From Toxorhynchites rutilus septentrionalis (taxonomy: Eukaryota; Arthropoda; Insecta; Diptera; Culicidae), in contig NC_073745.1 in the NCBI RefSeq assembly GCF_029784135.1, positions 47,554,116 to 47,618,115 on the forward strand: a stretch of 64,000 nucleotides of DNA, in the 5' to 3' direction. A program made the position numbers and the translations under genes. Below are positions 31,900 to 42,060 of the stretch, in pieces. The stretch's first letter is position 1; every line of letters starts with the position of its first letter. Below the pieces are notes generated by a model. The model worked only from the letters and a program-made list of their open reading frames with translations, made no database searches and had not been told where the DNA came from.

Positions 31900-33538
31900 C
31901 AAGAGAGATAATCATTGCAAGGAGGGGCCATGTTTGCATCAATTGTTGCAAAATTGTCTTTAATACTGGAAGCATTGAGATGACAATGGTTCTGATGGAG
32001 TCGGAAACATTAAAACACTTGAAGATTTGATCCAGAAGGTCAGACAACTTTATAAATCCCGATTGGGAAGTTGAACTGGACGAAAAAATAGGGACAGTTG
32101 GGGTTTTTGATGTTCCCTCGAGTGCTGGGTCGTTCGAAGGTGAACTATTCCCACGGAAGCCAGGAGGAACCTGATTTTGCTTGTCCGCGGCACTCGATTT
32201 TTTAGGCAAGCTAACAGGGGGTATCACCGGGGGGACTTGTTCTTGAACTTTGGGAGTGGTCACATTCTTGCGCCGGGGATTCCCTTTGGAAATAAACGGT
32301 GTGTCCCCGCTAGCTGTGTCCGCTTCCATTTCATCAACTGGCAACGAGGAAAAAGTATTGTGTGTTGAGATTGGTTGTTGTTGTTGTTGAGTCAGTGGAG
32401 AAGCGCCCTTTAAAATTTCCGCAAATGTGCGCTTCGAGCGTTCCTTTAAAGAGCGCTTCTGTTTCTCCCAGCGACTCTTATAAGTTTCACAAGCTGAGAG
32501 CGCGTGTGGAGTTCCCCCGCAATATGGACATTTATGCTCAGTCGCACTGCAGGATTCCCCCACATGTTGCTCTCCGCAAGTTGCACAGCGCTCCTTGTTG
32601 GCACAATAATCTGAAGTGTGACCAACTGACTTGCATTTGTTGCAAGTCATGGGCTTTGGCACAAAGAGTCGCACCGGTAGTCTCAATTTGTCCACCATAA
32701 CGTAGTCAGGGAGAGCGGAACCAGCAAAAGTTACTCGAAACGAGTCGGACGGCGTGAATTTAGTTTCTCCCCCTTCCTGGGAGACTTTGCCTAATTGGCG
32801 ACAGTCCAAGATCTCGACTTCCATCGATGGGAGCTTCTTGAACTTTCCATTTCCTTTTTTAATAAATTCACACGTCAGACCCGTTTCTGTAATCACTCCC
32901 GCAATTTCTACGTTATGGCAGGGCACGTATGCGCGATATTCTAAAATGAACCGCTTGTCGACAACAATCTCGTTAGCTTGCTTCCAATCAGCCACGACAA
33001 CACGCAGTTTGTTCGGGCGAACCTTGGAAATTTCGACTACGGAGGAATAATTTTTTGTCAAATCTTTCATGATCTGAATGACATTCAGAGATTTTCCTTT
33101 AGGTTTAGGTCGGAAGAAAACAACCCATGGGCCAGTTCCAGTTTCATTTTCTGGATAAACCTTGACACGGGGTGGAGACACAACAGGAGAGGAAAGTGGG
33201 GTCGATTGTTGAGCGGAAGCGGAAACAGCAGGATTGGGTGGCGTGAACGGGAGTTCAGTGGGAGCGGGAGCGTGAGGGGGAGCGAGAACGGGAGTGGGAG
33301 CGAGAAGGAGAGCGAGAACGGGAGCGAGAGGAGGAACGGTAGCAGGAGACTGAGGGGGTGAAGAGGAGAGGTTTGCAAATTTTCTTGAGGGGGGCTTGTT
33401 TAGGTGGGTTAATTCCTCCCCCGAAAAGACTTCTTCTGAAGGGGGAACGCGTTTAAGCGACTTCCCACCTCCCGTAGATGTGGAGGGATAGACAGTGGAT
33501 TCAATCTCCATGTCAACGGGTTCTCCGCATTCTGCCAT
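31892..33538 (-). CDS. LINE ORF1, gag-like RNA-binding protein
   Basis: 548 codons from MAECGEPVDM. The N-terminal third is Pro/Ala/Ser-rich (about residues 60-125) and probably disordered. A conserved globular region follows (about 125-300, from GTGPWVVFFRPKPKG). Three zinc knuckles lie at about 299-312 (CNKCKSVGHTSDYC), 318-330 (CATCGEQHVGESC) and 337-350 (CPYCGGTPHALSAC), then a basic stretch (EKQKRSLKERSKR). Such proteins coat the LINE RNA and carry it to the nucleus. Its stop overlaps the ORF2 start as ATGTCTAA (31892-31899), which suggests that ORF2 is made by termination-reinitiation. No internal stop or frameshift. Confidence 0.9.
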   Translation of the reverse strand: MAECGEPVDMEIESTVYPSTSTGGGKSLKRVPPSEEVFSGEELTHLNKPPSRKFANLSSSPPQSPATVPPLAPVLALLLAPTPVLAPPHAPAPTELPFTPPNPAVSASAQQSTPLSSPVVSPPRVKVYPENETGTGPWVVFFRPKPKGKSLNVIQIMKDLTKNYSSVVEISKVRPNKLRVVVADWKQANEIVVDKRFILEYRAYVPCHNVEIAGVITETGLTCEFIKKGNGKFKKLPSMEVEILDCRQLGKVSQEGGETKFTPSDSFRVTFAGSALPDYVMVDKLRLPVRLFVPKPMTCNKCKSVGHTSDYCANKERCATCGEQHVGESCSATEHKCPYCGGTPHALSACETYKSRWEKQKRSLKERSKRTFAEILKGASPLTQQQQQPISTHNTFSSLPVDEMEADTASGDTPFISKGNPRRKNVTTPKVQEQVPPVIPPVSLPKKSSAADKQNQVPPGFRGNSSPSNDPALEGTSKTPTVPIFSSSSTSQSGFIKLSDLLDQIFKCFNVSDSIRTIVISMLPVLKTILQQLMQTWPLLAMIISLDV

Positions 33539-33965
33539 ATAAAGTGGCAGATAAAGTTTTTCAGTGATTTCTCAATCTTTTTTTCTGATTATTTCTTAAA
33601 CTAAAAACCTTAATCTAATAAAAAATATACTTATATCGCACACCCGTGCGGTTGAATTAGAACGGTTCCCAGCGAACCGCGTGTCGATCGTACAGCACAG
33701 CTGCAACGGTGTATGGCTCCACAGTGCGATGATGATTTCGATGACGATGATATGGCGATAAACACGCCAGCACACAGCGCCCGCGATGCAGGTCTTCTTC
33801 CTTCCGCTTTGTTTGCTTCACACTATTGCTGTCCAAAAATCCCGTTTGGGTGAAACAATTATTTCACCAGCAGCGAAAGTAACGGTATCACAACAGTATC
33901 ACAAGATAACGGTATCACCAGACGGGAGAAAATACACCCGGCGGCCTCGACTTCACGAAGACGAA
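33539..33965 (-). promoter_or_regulatory. LINE 5' UTR / internal promoter region
   Basis: The 427 bases upstream of ORF1 would carry the internal promoter that lets the element be transcribed from its own first base. A run of GATGATGATTTCGATGAC-like repeats lies near 33725-33750. No initiator motif can be assigned with confidence. Confidence 0.55.
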
Positions 33966-33979
33966 TGACTCTATCGCTT

Positions 33980-35022
33980 ATCTCGAGACATTTTGTTGGT
34001 TTGATTTGAAATCGTGCTATTGACGAATTTCACGCCAACTCGACTGGCCGTTGACAGCACCATCACAGATAGCAGCGAAACGTTGTGGATGTAAAGACAT
34101 GGGTCATTTAAGCAACTTTGCATACTTGAATTATTCGAAAAATAATTAGACTACTTTTTGGAAAAAGCCAAATTTTTATTCTTAATTTTTTAGAAAAATT
34201 TATAACTTAAAAACTATGATACCTACATAATTTATGTCAAAGAATGAAATGTAGGAAATTTTTGAAATTAAACAAAAAAAATTTTTTTGGAAAAAATATT
34301 GCTGAAAAAAAGGTCATTTTAAATATTAAAATTCATTTTTCTTAAAAACGTATTTTTCCTAACTGATCCTACTGATCCTAATTTTGTTTAAAGTCAAGAT
34401 AGAGATATAGTGTTGTTACGGCGAACCTGGGCGACTGCTGGCGGGCACGGACGATAATACGGTGGAATTCGTTGCGATGATAAACAAGGTCCTTTCCGGG
34501 ATCTGAGCGTCAATGCGTCGAAGTCCAAATCTTTTATTAAAACCTCACTTTTCGAAATGTACAAGTTTATTCGATAACGTTTCGATCAGAACTGAACGAT
34601 TCTATCTGCCCAACCTTGACCGCCGTCGGTTTCCCGCGCAACGATCGGGTGGGAGAAAGATAAAGAACGGAAATAGCGACGGATATGGGATTAGTTTTCT
34701 AATTTTCAAGCTAGCTATAAAATTGTTTGGCTCAAAATATGTAGTGGGATTCTGAGTTGTACAATTCAAATATGGTTCACAATTTTTCTAATGCTCTAAC
34801 GTAAGATCTCCAACAAGTGTATTCGACAAAGTTTTAGATCTTATTAAAATATGAACTTTTGTCGAAGACGTCAACTTTCTATCTTTTATAGTTTTTGGAA
34901 TATAAGTCATCTTTGAATGATTCCTGAAAAAAATAATGTTTCGAAACACTTTACAACTTCAATTTCAATTATCAATTTGTAATGACATGTAATATTATCA
35001 CGCTCCTCCCGAACAGCATCAT
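33980..35022. other. unassigned AT-rich DNA
   Basis: No gene recognised. The 80-codon frame at 34513-34755 (+) has no visible domain. Between 34140 and 34370 the sequence is almost pure A/T homopolymer mixture. Confidence 0.4.
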
Positions 35023-35110
35023 TAGCTATGTGGATAGCGTGATCGTGTAAAACAGTCTTGCGTTCCAGCTGGCATTGGTTCGATTCCCGTTGACGTCGTT
35101 TGGGCTTTTT
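35023..35110 (+). mobile_element. tRNA-derived SINE fragment
   Basis: tagctatgtgg (35023-35033) resembles an RNA polymerase III A box. ggttcgattcc (35077-35087) is a textbook B box. The ~44-base spacing is right for a tRNA-type promoter. The flanking sequence cannot fold into an intact tRNA, and the unit trails into an A-rich tail (35125-35150), as expected for a SINE rather than a tRNA gene. The family name cannot be decided. Confidence 0.65.
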
Positions 35111-35793
35111 CGTGGGTGCATTCCCAAAAAAGATTAAAAAAAGAAAGAGGCAAGGTACGACATGACATGTTTTCTGTCGAAAATGAAATGCTTTCTGACA
35201 ATGCTAGTTTGGGTGTAGATCTACATTTTAGATATAGAGCATATTAGATATACAATGTATTGTACATTAGAATTAGAAAAAAGTTATTTTTCATTCAGAA
35301 TTTTCATTTTGAAAGTGCGTTCATTCCTCCTGACAATCCATTATAGTCATTGTCGCCTCCCAAACCTGTGATAGAAAGCTCTTTCATTTCCGCACTAGCA
35401 CAAACATTTCCCTTATGCTGCTGGCACCTTCTTCGTCGTTGCACAGTTTGATGCAGAGGGCTTCTTCTTCGTTTTTCGCAATATCTTCCATTCATTCTAT
35501 TCTTGTATCGAGCTGTGCGTGTATGTGTGTGTGAAATCACCATTAGGCATGAATGATGTCCGCTCGTTGTGTTGTGTTTGCTAGCTCGTTCGTAACTATG
35601 GTTTCATTCATTTCCATTTTTGTTCTTGAGAGGCTTTAAACTTCTTCAGTTCATTCGCTTCAAGTCCTGAGATGGGCCCTTGTGGAAAGAAACTATACTC
35701 CATATTCCTTTTTCACCTATCTTGAGAATGACAATCCACTCCCGTTCGACACTGATGTGGCTTCGATGACCACCAAACGAGAAGTGCCAAATA
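35111..35793. other. unassigned DNA
   Basis: No gene recognised. 35628-35725 (ttcttcagttcattcg, then ttgagaa) is related to 53573-53680 in the same orientation, so part of it is dispersed repeat. Confidence 0.4.
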
Positions 35794-36387
35794 CAGTAAA
35801 ACCTGTTTTTGTGCGATTTTTGACGTAGAACTACGTCTTTCATTAAGGGTGTCAAATCAGAAAAAGGGTCACGTTTTCATGAAATAAAGTTAACGTTAAT
35901 AACTATTTTTGCCGCGAACGGATTTTGGCGATTTACATACTAAAGGAATCGGAAATTCCGTAAGATTTGTTTAATATGCTTAACATTAGAATCCCTTGGT
36001 TTGTAAATGGTTAAAATTCATGAAAACTTTAAGTGTTTCTATCTAGTGTGAACAGAGCTGTCAATAACGAGCAACTTATCGACGACCAACGGAGGGGAAA
36101 TCGTAGGATTCAAAGTCTCCGTGAGCAAAGGAAAAGTAGAAGAATAAAGGGGAATTGCCTAACTTGCCTAGAGTATAAACAGTGGATCTCGCTGAGACAA
36201 ACTTTCATTCGGCATCGGACTGTTGAGCAATCCAGTTCACTTTGCTTTTGCTGCGCTTCGATCTAAGATTGGACCCCACCAGTGGTAATCCAACTTGGAT
36301 ATCGTCGTTTGGTTTTTCTGTTTTTCGCGTTATTCGTATCGTGTGTTTTTTTCCGCGTCAAAAATTGGACGCTTCACGTAGTGTGTG

Positions 36388-36787
36388 ATGAGTAAGAAGA
36401 AGAGGAATGAAGGCTCGAGCCCTTCATTCCTCTTCTTCTTACGAACGCATTGCCAGGGGCAATAAAATTTCGAGGCAAGCGTCATCTAATGATGCAGCCG
36501 ATGTTGGTGCAGTGAATAGCGCTCGCACTGAACAGAGCCCTCGCGAGTGGGACACCGCATCGAATAACAGCGGAGTAGGCGATTTCGGCGCGTCGGTCGA
36601 AAATGTAAACGCCGTTACCCAGGCAGCAACCAAAATCAAGCTCCCCCCGCTGGTGGTGAAGGCGATCGCTCTAGACAAACTCATCAGCGAATTCGCATTG
36701 CTGGGTGTTACAGCAGAATACAAGCTGTGTGGCATAATTCAGCCTTTTTTCCAAGCAGTTAACATAGTTTGTTTTCCGTCATCATAA
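36388..36787 (+). pseudogene. gag-like LINE ORF1 N-terminal fragment
   Basis: The ATG at 36388 starts MSKKKRNEGSS, then the frame changes at a perfect hairpin. The overlapping frame 36407-36787 (126 codons) continues SYERIARGNKISRQASSNDA and reaches IKLPPLVVKAIALDKLISEF ... EYKLCGI. The latter resembles the start of the globular domain of mosquito LINE ORF1 proteins. The homology then stops near 36740. The preceding GT-rich segment could be its 5' UTR. A retained 5' end with a missing 3' end is not what LINE truncation gives, so a deletion or rearrangement is implied. Family assignment is tentative. Confidence 0.4.
36392..36442. repeat. perfect 22-bp hairpin with CTCGAGC loop
   Basis: The arms gtaagaagaagaggaatgaa(gg) at 36392-36413 and their exact inverse at 36421-36442 are separated by only 7 bases, ctcgagc. 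The left arm encodes SKKKRNEG in the presumed ORF1 start, so the right arm looks like an inverted duplication of that coding stretch. Confidence 0.9.
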
Positions 36788-38057
36788 GGGCTTCGTTGGT
36801 GCCTTTGAGAATGCATCAATGCATTAAACTGACGTTATGGCGAAGCAAGCGTTAAGGTTGTGCGCCGAAAAATTATTTGGGGAATACCAAGCATCTTGAA
36901 TGTCTTACTGGAATGTTATAAGTTATTTGGGTTCGCGTGCCAGTCGCAAAACAGCCTTCAACTAGGATTGCATTTGCGCTAATATTGACCATAATGAAGC
37001 ATTGCTACTGCTACTACTCGAAAAGGTTGTTATTAATAAACAGAGTTTATTTCACTTGTTTAGTCACCAAGAAAGAGAATGACGTTCTGGAATTTTGTAT
37101 GTGATTAGGTTTCGCTTGCCAGTAGCAAAACTTCCTCCACTAAGGGTGACAGCTGCGCTTCTCTCGAGCATGAGAAAGTAATGCAACTTTTTTCGATGCC
37201 AGTAATATTAACAGAAGCGTTTCTTTTGAGAATAGCGTAAAATGATGAGAAGTATTTTTTTATTCCTAGTAGTTTCAAGCCACCAATGTATGACTCTGTA
37301 TGCATGCTAAGGCGAACGCTTGTTTGGCGCTTGGTTTACGTTGTACGAACGATGCCTAGAGGTGCGATTCCTTTGAGGCAATACTAAATAACATGTAGCA
37401 TGATATTTGATACTTGCAAGTGTTGTCATTGTTGTTGTTTCCATGCGGTGCCAAAGATAGATTGATGTAATTATGAGATGTGGAATAATGGTGCTGGTGC
37501 AACATGTATATAACCGAGTCTATTTCAATTGCGAAAAAGGCCACCGGAATAGCGTTCGAGGTATGAAATAAATTGCGACATACGATCAGCTAGTATATTG
37601 TTTTGCGAGGGCATGGATGAATCATCAATCAATTATCGTCAACTGATTCTACAATGAAAAATCCATTTCAGAGATTGTTCTACTAAGCAGTTGTTTCTAA
37701 TATTTCACAACATCATAGAATAATATCCGAAGGTATGAACATGCGACTTATATCAAATAACAGTGTAGTTCTACGTCAACAATGCGGTCGTATCTTGGAC
37801 ACAACCTCCTATAATTATTTTTTTTGTGTGGTTTTCTGTTCTTGTGCGGTTTTTTTGTGCGATTTTTTTTGTGCGGTGTATGAAAAGAAGTATTTTTTAC
37901 GAAGTTATCGTCCATTTAGTTTTTTTCGATGGTTTATATGCATTTCAGTGCGAAAAAAAGTATTTTTGCGTCTCAATTATCCACTTCTGAAATCATTCCC
38001 CTTCTTCCATCAAATGCTCTAAGTTTCTCTAAGTTTTTGCATGACATGATATCTAAA

Positions 38058-38389
38058 GGCGCGTCCACATTATGCCGAATGATGCCGATCGGCCTGTACC
38101 ATGCGGCATATTCGGTTCGTTATGTAATGTGGACGCCCCATCGGGTGCACGAAGCCGAAGGCCCATCGGATGCACGAAGCCGTCACGAACACACGACGCA
38201 CAATGTCGTCAACGCTAATTTACTTCGTTTTGTTTTGGTTCGACTTTCTCGAACCGGACCCACTTGTTTCGGGTTGAATTCGGTTTGATTCGAGTCGGTT
38301 TTCGGCACGTCGGCAAGCCCGGCCGGTACGTCCACATTTAGTCGGCTTTACCGGGCGGCCAAGGCCGATTGGCGTAATGTGGACGCGTC
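38058..38389. mobile_element. 332-bp MITE with GCGTCCACATTA ends
   Basis: The ends GGCGCGTCCACATTATGCCG (38058) and the inverted GACGCGTCCACATTACGCCA (read from 38389) form imperfect TIRs of about 30 bp. Two more copies of the motif occur inside in both orientations (taatgtggacg near 38131, cgtccacattta near 38325). The interior is GC-rich and non-coding. A clear target duplication is not seen. Confidence 0.75.
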
Positions 38390-38630
38390 TTAACAGCATC
38401 ATGTTTCGGCATGCAACTGAAAGCACAAAACAGTACGCGCAACCGAAGAGCAACGGCGGTGGATTTGAGTTATTTTCTCGGGGGAAACTTTTTTTGTGCG
38501 GTCCGTATCTACCGCACAAAAAATTTTATTTTCAAAATATGTACCGAACACGGTTTTTTAAAGCTACCGATGATTACACGATTTTTTTTATGCGGTTCCT
38601 ATCCCCCGCACAAAACAAGGTTTGCCTGTA

Positions 38631-39360
38631 AGTTGAAAACGGGCAGAAAAGCACACAAATCTGCAAAACAAATGTATAGAAAAAGAAGAATGCTCCCAGT
38701 TTGCATCAATTTAAACCATTTAAGGACTAGGAAATTGTAATATATAGCATATAAGAAAAATCTTAGAGAATTTTCGGTTCGATTGGTATGCAAATCATCA
38801 GAATTCGTTCGCTGTGAAAATAGTTATTAACAATCAATATTTACGAAACCCAAATCAAATGTTTCTGCAAGCACTTTAAAAAAAAGACTAGCTCATTAGA
38901 TTCAGTTTGACACGTCGATCATCTAAACAGGTTCAAGCAGTTCAAAAGTTATAAATTTTGGAAAAAGTTATTTTTGGAAAAAAAATCGGGCCACCCGAAA
39001 ATGAAAAAAGCATCCTGATGAAAAAATGTAAAACAAAATCGTGTCTAATATTTTGCGATAAAGAATAAAACTACAAATTTTTACGAAAATCTGAGAGCCA
39101 CTATATCGATTTGGCATGGAATGGCTGTACACGGATTTCACAGTTTGGTTTCAAAGCTGAAAATGAACTAGGTTCAACATCTTCATAAAAGCTCTATAGA
39201 TTAGGAGTTGATTTTTCAAATGCTATCGTCAGATAGTTTTTCACCAGAACATAATCTTTTATCGCTGGTATAGCTTATCTAATATGATTGCTGTCACAAA
39301 ATAGCAACATATCGTTCTGTTTTGCTTCCGGATTCAATACTAATAATCGTTATTTCTTTA
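38631..39360. repeat. dispersed AT-rich repeat
   Basis: 38640-38830 resembles 53895-54090 (agcacacaaat, then caaatgtat and atttaaaccat...tagttattaac). 38870-39135 is an inverted copy of the 'cattccatgccaaa' family. No gene. Confidence 0.55.
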
Positions 39361-39632
39361 TTAATTCTCCCATACTCGCGCATACGGTCTCGTAGACCGA
39401 GAATCTATAATTTTGTTCTGAGGAGGCTGAATTAAATGACTTAAAAAACAGAATGAAGTTGAAGAAAGAACAAATTTCTGGAGTTTTTTCATCCTATTTT
39501 ATCTTTTTCTTCAAACACATACCAATAACGTCTATACATACATAATAGCAATTTTTCAGAGACACGCACAGTCTGTGACATCGTGCGCGAGTATACGAGT
39601 TATGATTTCGCGTGCGAGTACAGAAGGGTTAA
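39361..39632. mobile_element. TTAA-flanked MITE (piggyBac-like ends)
   Basis: TTAATTCTCCCATACTCGCG at 39361 and TTAACCCTTCTGTACTCGCA read inward from 39632 are inverted ends beginning with TTAA, the piggyBac target. A strong inner hairpin (ggtctcgtagaccgagaatc) lies at 39387-39406. The other end shares 'cgagtatacgagttatgatttcgcg' with 23361. No coding capacity. Confidence 0.7.
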
Positions 39633-39699
39633 GAGAGTATTTTAGTCTAAAATACTCAAAGAAATAACTGAACATTAAAAACTCAAGAATATTCCCTCG

Positions 39700-39810
39700 T
39701 AAAAAATATACTTTTATTATTTTACTATTAAAATATAGTTATGAGTTTGGCTTCTTTAAACCTATGTAACTGAGCCTGTGAAAATAAACGAATTAACAAA
39801 ATAAAAATTA
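39700..39810 (+). repeat. LINE 3'-end fragment
   Basis: The sequence 'atagttatgagtttggcttc...cctatgtaactgagcctgtg' is the reverse complement of 27835-27890 in the LINE 3' UTR with modest divergence. It ends in an A/T-rich tail. It is a tiny 5'-truncated plus-strand copy. Confidence 0.7.
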
Positions 39811-41099
39811 TTTTACTATTTTTAACAAATTGGAAATGTTGTAAAATCTGTGCATAAAACAATTTTTCATTTCTATTTTGTATAAAAAATATGTTTCACT
39901 TGTCCAAGATTCATACCGTAGCGGCATGTTCACTGATTAACACTTTCCCGTACAACATCGAGTATTACTCGTGGTGCACTTGCATAACATAGGGCGCTAG
40001 AAAACTCCGCAGAGTAGTGAAATCACTTGATTTGTAACGTATTGAATAATAAAGGACTGGGTTAATGATCTATTGCGTTTATTTATTTCGCATAACCAGA
40101 AGGACTGAAATCGTAAACATCATGGCAGTTTTTTCCCTACGCCCCAAACTTTTTTGAGTATTTTTCTTTCGTTTTTTTAGTCTATAAGCATTAAACATTG
40201 CCTTAGTCTGTCTAACTCCCACTAACCACTGACCATGTCACTCCACTTCTAGTGATGAGGCACGAGGTTTTTTCAAACTCTGAACTAATAAAACGAATAC
40301 TAATTTTGGTATACATAATTCTATTATTATCTTTTAAGAACACAAAAGAATTTTTTTATACAACATGGAAATGAAAAATTGTTTTTAGCACAGTCTTTTA
40401 GTCTATAGGCACAAAGCATTAGTCTATAAGCATTAGACACTGCCTTAGTCTATCTAGCTACAGACGACGCCAGTTTGATACTGCACAATCGTACGATCGA
40501 ATGACGAGACTTCACCAAAAGATATAAGTTCGAGCTCTACTGTCATCTTGAAAAATAAATTTTGTCAAAAATCGACACCCTGAGACTTCATTTTTTCGGA
40601 ATACGAAACGAAACGTATGATTTAGCGTGCCAATGAAAATCGTTATATCGATTTTTCATACGGGTCTTACTGCGAGATGTTAATTTGCAAGATAAAATAC
40701 TCTGTGCAAAATCTTAGCTAATTCGGACTACGTTTACTAGTGTTGCAGATGTCAAAATTTTATGTTTTCTGAAAATCGAAAAAATCACCCAAGGGGGTGA
40801 AATCGGGGTTTTCCAAAAAAAAATGTTAATGACAAATTTTGATTACCTTATTTTTAAAAGTATAAAATTAGCGCTTTATCATATGTAACTACTTTTTCGA
40901 AGACAGTTTTTGTCGAGAGAATAACTGTCGAGCTGTAGACGCTAATTTCCACTTAAATGCACCTTCGAGACTATTGTGTATTGTTATGGTGAGAAAAAGT
41001 CTTGAACTTTTTGAATACTTTGAGAGAAAGTTCGAACAAAAATTGCTCCCATCGACATTGTTGTTAGTCCAATTGAGTTTCGCGTTTGCGGAATTAAGC
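39811..41099. other. unassigned AT-rich DNA with short repeats
   Basis: No gene. 'ttttagtctataagcatta...tgccttagtct' occurs at 40178-40215 and again at 40420-40455. 40880-40975 resembles 45690-45785 (atcatatgtaac, then ttcgaagacagttt). 40980-41105 resembles 1180-1330. Confidence 0.5.
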
Positions 41100-42060
41100 T
41101 TCGTGTTCCGTTGGTTATCAGTCAAATCATTTCATTTGATACCGATATTGAGGGGATTGCAAAAAATAAATAGTCCACCATTTATTGGCGGGAACCTTTT
41201 TGAAATTATGTTGTTTACTATGTTTTGTGTTCTCCAAGTCAAGCCATTCAGCCATTTTTAGCGGAGGCCAAATTGAATTTTTGAAGATCATTGTTTACGC
41301 AGTGACAGTAGAATTAAAGGTGTCTTCCAAATTTCAGATCAATTAGTTATTTGGGGACTGCGGCCATCTTGGATTTGGATTTTTCATGATCTACTATGTT
41401 CTACTAGTCGAGCACTTTCATTTGATACCCATATTGATGAAGTTTTGAAATAAAATATATGTGGCGCCATTTTGTGTTGGCGGCCATTTTTGTATTTGCA
41501 TTTTTAATAAATAAATGTTTTCTACTAGTCAATCCCTTTCATTTGATATACATATTAATGGGGTTCTGAGAAAATATGTAATCCACCATTTTCTAGCGGC
41601 CGCCAGCTTGGATTTACATTTTCATAAATAAATGTGTTGTACTAATCAAGCCCTTTCATTCGATACCCATATTGATGGGGTTTTGGGAAACCCATTTTGA
41701 TGGGATTTTTAGAAAATATGTACAGGGTGGCTCATAAGTCACGCAATGCTCTCTGAAGGGGGAAAAAAAGATCGCGCTGCAAATATCGAGTGTGTTGATT
41801 CCCAAGTGGTTCAGTTGTGGACTTTGTATCGTTTTTTTTTCGAGAATAAATATTTTGTATCGTGAGACATTTTTCTTGTACAAATCGGTTGCGTGACTTA
41901 TGCGCCACCCTGTACATATCCGCCATTTTATACAGGCCACCATCTTGGATTTTAAAGATCATGGAACACGCAGTTTCATAATGACACCAAAGATAAAGAT
42001 GTATTCCAAATTTCAGATCAAATGGTCAACAGGAAGGGGATTAAATTTCTATTAATGTAG
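41100..42060. repeat. degenerate ~110-bp tandem repeat
   Basis: The phrase 'aagccctttcattcgatacccatattgatggggttttg' and variants recur near 41120, 41410, 41530, 41650 and 41690, separated by 'ccaccattttctagcggccgccatcttgga' variants. The units have diverged strongly. The MITE at 41723 is inserted in it. Confidence 0.65.
41723..41912. mobile_element. 190-bp MITE with CAGGGTGG ends
   Basis: CAGGGTGGCTCATAAGTCAC at 41723 and its inverse at 41912 (reverse complement CAGGGTGGCGCATAAGTCAC) are TIRs of at least 24 bp with one mismatch. TA dinucleotides flank both sides (41721-41722 and 41913-41914). The first eight bases equal those of the DD41D transposon at 57563, so a related transposase may mobilise it. 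Non-coding. Confidence 0.85.

Larger units (their letters stand above)
27804..33965 (-). mobile_element. full-length I-type LINE (6162 bp)
   Basis: The 14-base sequence tgactctatcgctt occurs at 27790-27803 and again at 33966-33979, exactly flanking the element: a target-site duplication. On the minus strand it starts TTCGTCTTCGTGAAGTCGAGG at 33965, has a 5' UTR, ORF1, ORF2 and a 3' UTR with CATTCA repeats, and ends in about 13 A residues (27804-27816). Both ORFs are open. RNase H downstream of RT plus an APE endonuclease places it in the I group of non-LTR elements (I/LOA-type). It is the only copy here that looks autonomous, and probably a recent insertion. Confidence 0.95.
35827..37780. repeat. 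repeat bounded by TGACGTAGAACTA inverted ends
   Basis: TGACGTAGAACTA at about 35827 and its inverse TAGTTCTACGTCA ending at about 37780 bound this block. The inner flanks are the reverse complement of those of 53097-54139: caaataacgagcaacttatcgac here against gtcgataagttgctcgttatta there, and ttgctggcaagcg/cgcttgccagtagc. The two are therefore oppositely oriented copies of one family. This copy is about 0.9 kb longer and contains the LINE ORF1 scrap. Confidence 0.55.
35794..38628. mobile_element. composite TIR-bounded repeat, pogo-like ends
   Basis: The left end CAGTAAAACCTGTTTTTGTG (35794) and the right end, reverse complement CAGGCAAACCTTGTTTTGTG (38628), are imperfect inverted repeats flanked by TA. 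Repeated 'ttttttgtgcgg/tgcgatttttt' blocks lie just inside on both sides (35810, 37820-37880 and 38490-38600). Within it are an inner inverted pair (35827/37780), a LINE ORF1 scrap with a hairpin (36388-36787) and a MITE (38058-38389). It reads as nested insertions in a non-autonomous DNA transposon. No transposase was found. Confidence 0.5.

Noticed and set aside
33085..33378. Low-complexity leucine/proline-rich minus-strand frame as a membrane protein
   Set aside because: It is an out-of-frame shadow of the Pro/Ala-rich part of LINE ORF1.
35023..35110. Functional tRNA gene
   Set aside because: The A and B boxes are good, but the acceptor and anticodon stems do not pair and an A-rich tail follows, so a SINE fits better.
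41656..41943. 95-codon minus-strand frame across the MITE
   Set aside because: It spans both TIRs of the 41723-41912 MITE and a tandem repeat and has no domain; MITEs are non-coding.
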